Source: Rhipicephalus microplus (taxonomy: Eukaryota; Arthropoda; Arachnida; Ixodida; Ixodidae). From it: 64,000 nucleotides of DNA. Shown piece by piece: positions 60,472-64,000 of the stretch; position 1 is the first letter of the stretch; each line of letters begins with the position of its first letter. The translations under genes and the position numbers were made by a program. The stretch spans positions 6,826,501 through 6,890,500 of the forward strand of contig NW_027464601.1 of assembly GCF_043290135.1 (NCBI RefSeq), given 5' to 3'. The notes beneath the pieces were generated by a model. It was not told where the DNA came from and made no database searches. It saw nothing but the letters and a program-made list of their open reading frames with translations.

Positions 60472-60473
<2 letters not shown>
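60311..60473 (+). repeat. 3' LTR of element C
   Basis: Starts TGTAGTGGGGAATTCG and ends CTCCCTTGCA. It carries an extra TATA in CTACTATATACTTGG relative to the 5' LTR. Confidence 0.93.

Positions 60474-60561
<88 letters not shown>
60474..60561. repeat. (AT)n tract, right of element C
   Basis: About 85 bp of AT dinucleotides starting directly after the 3' LTR. Confidence 0.95.
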
Positions 60562-60563
<2 letters not shown>

Positions 60564-62052
60564 TACTGATGCAAGAATGAATAATCAATAGTGTGCTGTG
60601 AGGATCGCTGCTCAGAAAGGCACCCGGAAGAGTGTCAATGAGTACTTCTTTAGATGCGAAGTAGCTCTTTGACAAGCCTGCGTTACGCTGTCCCTCTCCG
60701 CACCACGCTCTCCCGGCCGCAGGTGTTGAGGCGTTGCCAAGTAGGTTACGCCACTGCTCGCCGCCTGTCATCTCACTTTCTTCACCCTCTCAAGCATGCG
60801 CAGCGTTCGAGCGCACGTCGACCAAACAGTCTTTCTGCGATGAAACCTACAAGAAACCCAACCCGCCTCCTGTGTCTTTGCGTTTCAAACAAACCTTCAT
60901 TCAAGTAAACTATGCGCCCAATTTCGCTTCAAACCGTTTTTCCAGCACCCGCGTCGACCCCCGTTTTGACCAGCCCAACGACGTGCGCACTGCTGCTGCT
61001 TCGCATTCCATCAGTGCTCCTTTCGGGATGATTGCCCATAATTTCTTAGCAGAAGAACAGATAGGGCATGCGGGCGTATGGCCCGTGCCACTTTTGCAAG
61101 TTGCGGTCGTCAACTGCACTTAATGGGATCTGAGACTGAAATACATTCCCAAAGCATGGATATTTACATTGCTCAATGTTCACCACTTTTTGCAGGGTTT
61201 GAAATCTCACATTTCAGCTTCATTACCATGCTTCGCGGTGCTTTGCAAAAACTTCTGCACGCTACAGAAAGCTTCTAGAACTAAAATGGACATATTAACT
61301 GGAAGGAGCTCCGAAGTAGCACGTACCAAGCCTGCCTGACGGATTTGCAGCAGTATTATTGGCTGCGAGATCAAGCAGAGTCGCCGCCTGGCGGCAACTG
61401 GTCGAAACGGTGAAGTGTGTTGTGATCCTTGCGTCGTCTGCTAGCCACGTCGTGTTTCTGTGTGTGCGTACGTCATGCACGTTTTTAAAGTGTCGTTTGT
61501 CCGGTCACGTCAGTGCGAGTATAACTGTTTATACGTATGCCCGAAACGACGTACGAAAACATTTGGTCTTGCTCGGCTGCTAATGCATGGCAATAAGATC
61601 GGCGAGTGCCACTTTCCAGAGTGCTGTGAATTGTCGTACCCTCCATTCACCAGAATAATTTCAGAGTGGGTGCCGCTTTCTGTTTCAAGCCCAACGCGAA
61701 ATGCTTATGGTATCCTTCAAAACACGAGAACAATAAATTCTGTGTAAATGCAGTGTTTTATGGCGACTAGGTTGTAAAAAAGCAAAAACAGCCTCTAGGT
61801 CATGCGCTTGCACGCTGATGGTAGGTGTACAACAACGGCACCACGGTTCATTGATCATGCGAGGAGCCTTAGTTCTGTTTATCAGAGCGTGATACTAACA
61901 CATAGAAATATTACTATGACATAAACTGTGACACATCGGTACTCAAACTGTTCTTAAAACATAGTTACCATGCGCCACCGTGTGCGTAGATTTAAGAACG
62001 CTTTAAACAGCCCAGATGTTGGAAATCAATTCACTCTACATGCCTTGTATAT
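60562..62052. other. Unassigned DNA
   Basis: About 1.5 kb with no recognised domain. Overlapping 84-129-codon frames at 60,654-61,123 and a 95-codon frame at 61,460-61,747, followed by AATAAATTCTG at 61,731, could be exon debris. No splice structure supports a gene. Confidence 0.3.
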
Positions 62053-62424
62053 TGTCACGTTCCTTTCTTATTGCCCCGTTACACAATGTTCCCCGCAAAC
62101 CGCGTCCATGGTGTTAGAGAAGCTACGAGGCAGTAGTGGATTTTTTTCTTAAGATCATGCCCATTTCGTGAACTTTTAGGATTATTCTGGAACCTGCGTC
62201 ACCACTTGCGATAACTCTAGAAGGTTCGATGGTAAGTGTATATATGCCGACACGCTTCGCCGCTTGTCAGTTGATCGACGGCCGACGCCCTGCTTGCCGC
62301 TATCAGCGCCCGCTTCTCGCAGTAATCTGACTTTTCTTTTACGTGGCCGCAAGTTCGGCTCGATTGAACAGTTTATTATTCGACCTACAGTCTGCTCCTT
62401 TCATTCACGTCATGACCCCGTGGC
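62053..62424 (+). repeat. Inferred 5' LTR of element D
   Basis: Bounded by TGTCACG at 62,053 and CCCGTGGCA at 62,424, an inverted pair with one mismatch. ATAT precedes it. The region includes CAGTTTATTATTCGACCTAC near its end. The partner LTR is beyond the window, so the borders are not confirmed. Confidence 0.55.
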
Positions 62425-62639
62425 ATCAGGTAGAGGTGATTCCCGTTCATGTACCGAACACCCCCCTCCAATCGAAAGCCAAGCCCCAAACCAAGAACCA
62501 ATCATCCCCGCCAACCTCGGCCTGCGAGAAAACCGCCGGTACCAAGGGCTGCCTCAGGAGTACGGGGTTCTACCGTATAACAGTCGTAAGCCGAAGGCCA
62601 CCACCGCTACTGCGACAATTATGACAGCCCCTGTACGAA

Positions 62640-63280
62640 CGCCGCCACGGTCTTGATGTACTAGCCGAACGAACCTCCCATCTTTAACGGATCATCATTT
62701 GAAAAACCGGAAACCTGGATCGAGACGTACGACCGTGTGGTAGCCTTGGACCAGTGGTACTCAGATGAAAAGCTGCATCGCATCTACTTCTACCTAGAAG
62801 ATGCGGCGAGGACCTTGTTCCAGAATCGGGAGTGAGCGCTTCGCTCCTAAGATGTCCTTCGCGGCACATACCTAGAAACATTCACGACGTCCCCCGCACA
62901 GAAAAGGCCGCTGCTTTGCTGAAGACCCGGGTACAGCTACTAAACAAGAATGTCACCATCTTCACTGAAGAGATGACGAAACTGTTTCGGTACGCCGATC
63001 CTGCCATGGCTGAGGGCAAGAAGCTCCGCTTTCTCATGCTGGGTGTGAAGCAAGAGTTGTTTGCGGGACTTGTTCGCAACCCGCCTAAGACTCTTGGCGA
63101 ATTCCTGACCGAGGCCACTACAATTGAGAAGGCTCTTGAAATGCGCACGAGGCAGTATTACCGTCGCGCTTCAACAGCCAACTACGCAGAAGCCCATGCC
63201 TTCAGCAAGGACGACCTACACGAGACAATCTAACAGATCGTGTGGGAGGAGCTACGGAACATTTTGCCTTTGCAGCGGAG
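62640..63280 (+). pseudogene. gag: gag of element D (truncated)
   Basis: A weak capsid block (ETWIETYDRVVALDQWYSDEKLHRIYFYLEDAARTLF) ends in TGA near 62,835. It is followed in another frame by TRVQLLNKNVTIFTEEMTKLFRYADP, KKLRFLMLGVKQELFAG and LVRNPPKTLGEFL. These match LIRLFRRADPDMPEAKKVRHLMQGV...GLVRNPPTTVDEF of element A gag. TAA at about 63,231 and the junction near 63,285 end it before any zinc knuckle. Confidence 0.75.
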
Positions 63281-63284
63281 CAAC

Positions 63285-64000
63285 GCATCATAACAGAGGA
63301 GAGTACCAGACCACTTCATCAGAGCCCATACAGAGTTTCGACGCGAGATCGGGGGGCAATAGGAAAGCAAGTCGGCGAAATGCTACGCGACGACATCATC
63401 CAACCTTCCTAGACTCCGTGGGCATCACCTGTGGTGCTAGTGAAAAAGAAGAATTGCACCCTACGTTTCTGCGTCAATTATCGTCGCCTGAACAATCTCA
63501 CGAAAAAGGATTTGTATCCTCTCTCACAGATAGACGACACTTACGACAGACTCCACAACGCGAGGTATTTTTGGTCAGTGAACCTCAGGACCGGCTATTG
63601 GCAAATAGAATTTGACAAGAGAGACCGAGAGAAAACCACCTTTATAGACACAGATGGCTTCTTTGAGTTTAAGGTGATGCCTTTCGGTCCTTGCTTGGAT
63701 CCTGCTACTTTCCAACGTGTTATATACTGTACTGGCTAGCTAGAAGTGGCCAACTTGTCTTGTGTACTTGGACGACGTCGTTGTGCTCTCCTTGAACTTC
63801 GATGAACACCTCTGGTGCCTTGAAGCTGCACTTCAAGCAGTCGAAACCTCCGGACTCACCCTCAAGCCAGAAAAGTGCCGTTTCGTGTACGAGCAACTCA
63901 TGCTCTTAGGCCATGTGATAAGGTAGTCCGGAGTACGCCCCGACACACAAAAGACAACCGCCATCACTGAATTCCCACCACCCACCGACAAGAAGGCCGT
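63285..64000 (+). pseudogene. pol: pol of element D, reverse transcriptase only (protease deleted)
   Basis: Begins with QRIITEESTRPLHQSPYRVS, the RT start equivalent to RIITEDNTRPIRQNPYRVS of element A. Then VVLVKKKNCTLRFCVNYRRLN, NLRTGYWQIEFDKRDREKT, KVMPFG, and after a frame change near 63,725 CLVYLDDVVVL at about 63,756, LTLKPEKCRF and LLGHVI. Stops at about 63,410, 63,737 and 63,925 disable it. It is cut by the window end. Confidence 0.82.

Larger units (their letters stand above)
55249..60473 (+). mobile_element. Ty3/gypsy LTR retrotransposon C, nearly full length
   Basis: Has LTRs of 159 and 163 bp, an intact gag frame, and pol in the -1 frame with two nonsense codons and an altered RT active site. 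The LTRs differ by four substitutions and one 4-bp TATA insertion, so C is older than A but younger than B. Pol is closest to element B. Both ends abut (AT)n, so C, like B, landed in a dinucleotide tract. Confidence 0.94.
62053..64000 (+). mobile_element. Ty3/gypsy LTR retrotransposon D, decayed, runs off the window
   Basis: An inferred 5' LTR (62,053-62,424) is followed by a primer-like TCAGGTAGAGGTG, a broken gag, and a pol that begins directly in reverse transcriptase. Protease and nucleocapsid are missing. Many stops and frame changes. It is nearer to element A than to B or C in RT and gag wording. The 3' end lies outside the window. Confidence 0.8.

Overview
The window reads as intergenic, transposon-packed chromatin from a hard (ixodid) tick, most likely a metastriate species. 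The main pointer is nine copies of a tRNA-derived SINE that I recognise as the tick family Ruka. They sit with Ty3/gypsy elements carrying short LTRs, I-clade and RTE-clade LINEs, a BEL/Pao relic and a Penelope-like fragment. No host gene, rRNA gene, CRISPR array or functional tRNA gene could be supported. Species is not resolved.

Layout. 1-6,745: an antisense I-LINE 5' fragment, then a microsatellite-led interspersed repeat (here called family M) split by gypsy element A (981-6,296). A has two identical 166-bp LTRs and an ATAT duplication. 6,746-18,750: mostly AT-rich decayed DNA with a gypsy RNase H scrap, a Penelope-like C-terminus, four SINEs and one eroded coding fragment of unknown family. 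18,752-20,436: an eroded antisense transposase. 22,955-23,505: a compound tetranucleotide microsatellite. 25,600-29,330: an antisense BEL/Pao relic split by a TTAA-flanked MITE. 30,965-32,467: an RTE LINE with a short-repeat tail. 35,529-39,067: antisense gypsy element B lying inside an (AT)n tract. 40,074-46,216: three copies of family M, two SINEs and a long GATA-type microsatellite. 47,373-47,782: a long imperfect palindrome and a perfect hairpin. 47,800-49,060: antisense I-LINE ORF2. 50,240-54,245: an I-LINE 5' half split by a non-autonomous LTR element E. 54,261-55,097: a duplicated tRNA-Thr-like repeat. 55,249-60,473: gypsy element C, again inside (AT)n. 62,053-64,000: gypsy element D, running off the window.

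How the pieces relate. Gypsy elements A and C encode gag and pol in separate frames. Pol is in the -1 frame, and the switch point lies directly on the gag stop codon (GGGAAAC-TAA in A, GGAAAAC-TAA in C). This fits programmed -1 frameshifting. A, B, C and D all abut ATAT or (AT)n at the ends that can be seen, which suggests a shared integration preference. B and D independently lack the nucleocapsid-protease segment. Nesting gives a relative order: M and the I-LINE are older, and A, E, the MITE and one SINE came later. A is the youngest and least damaged element, with one gag frameshift and one amber codon in pol.
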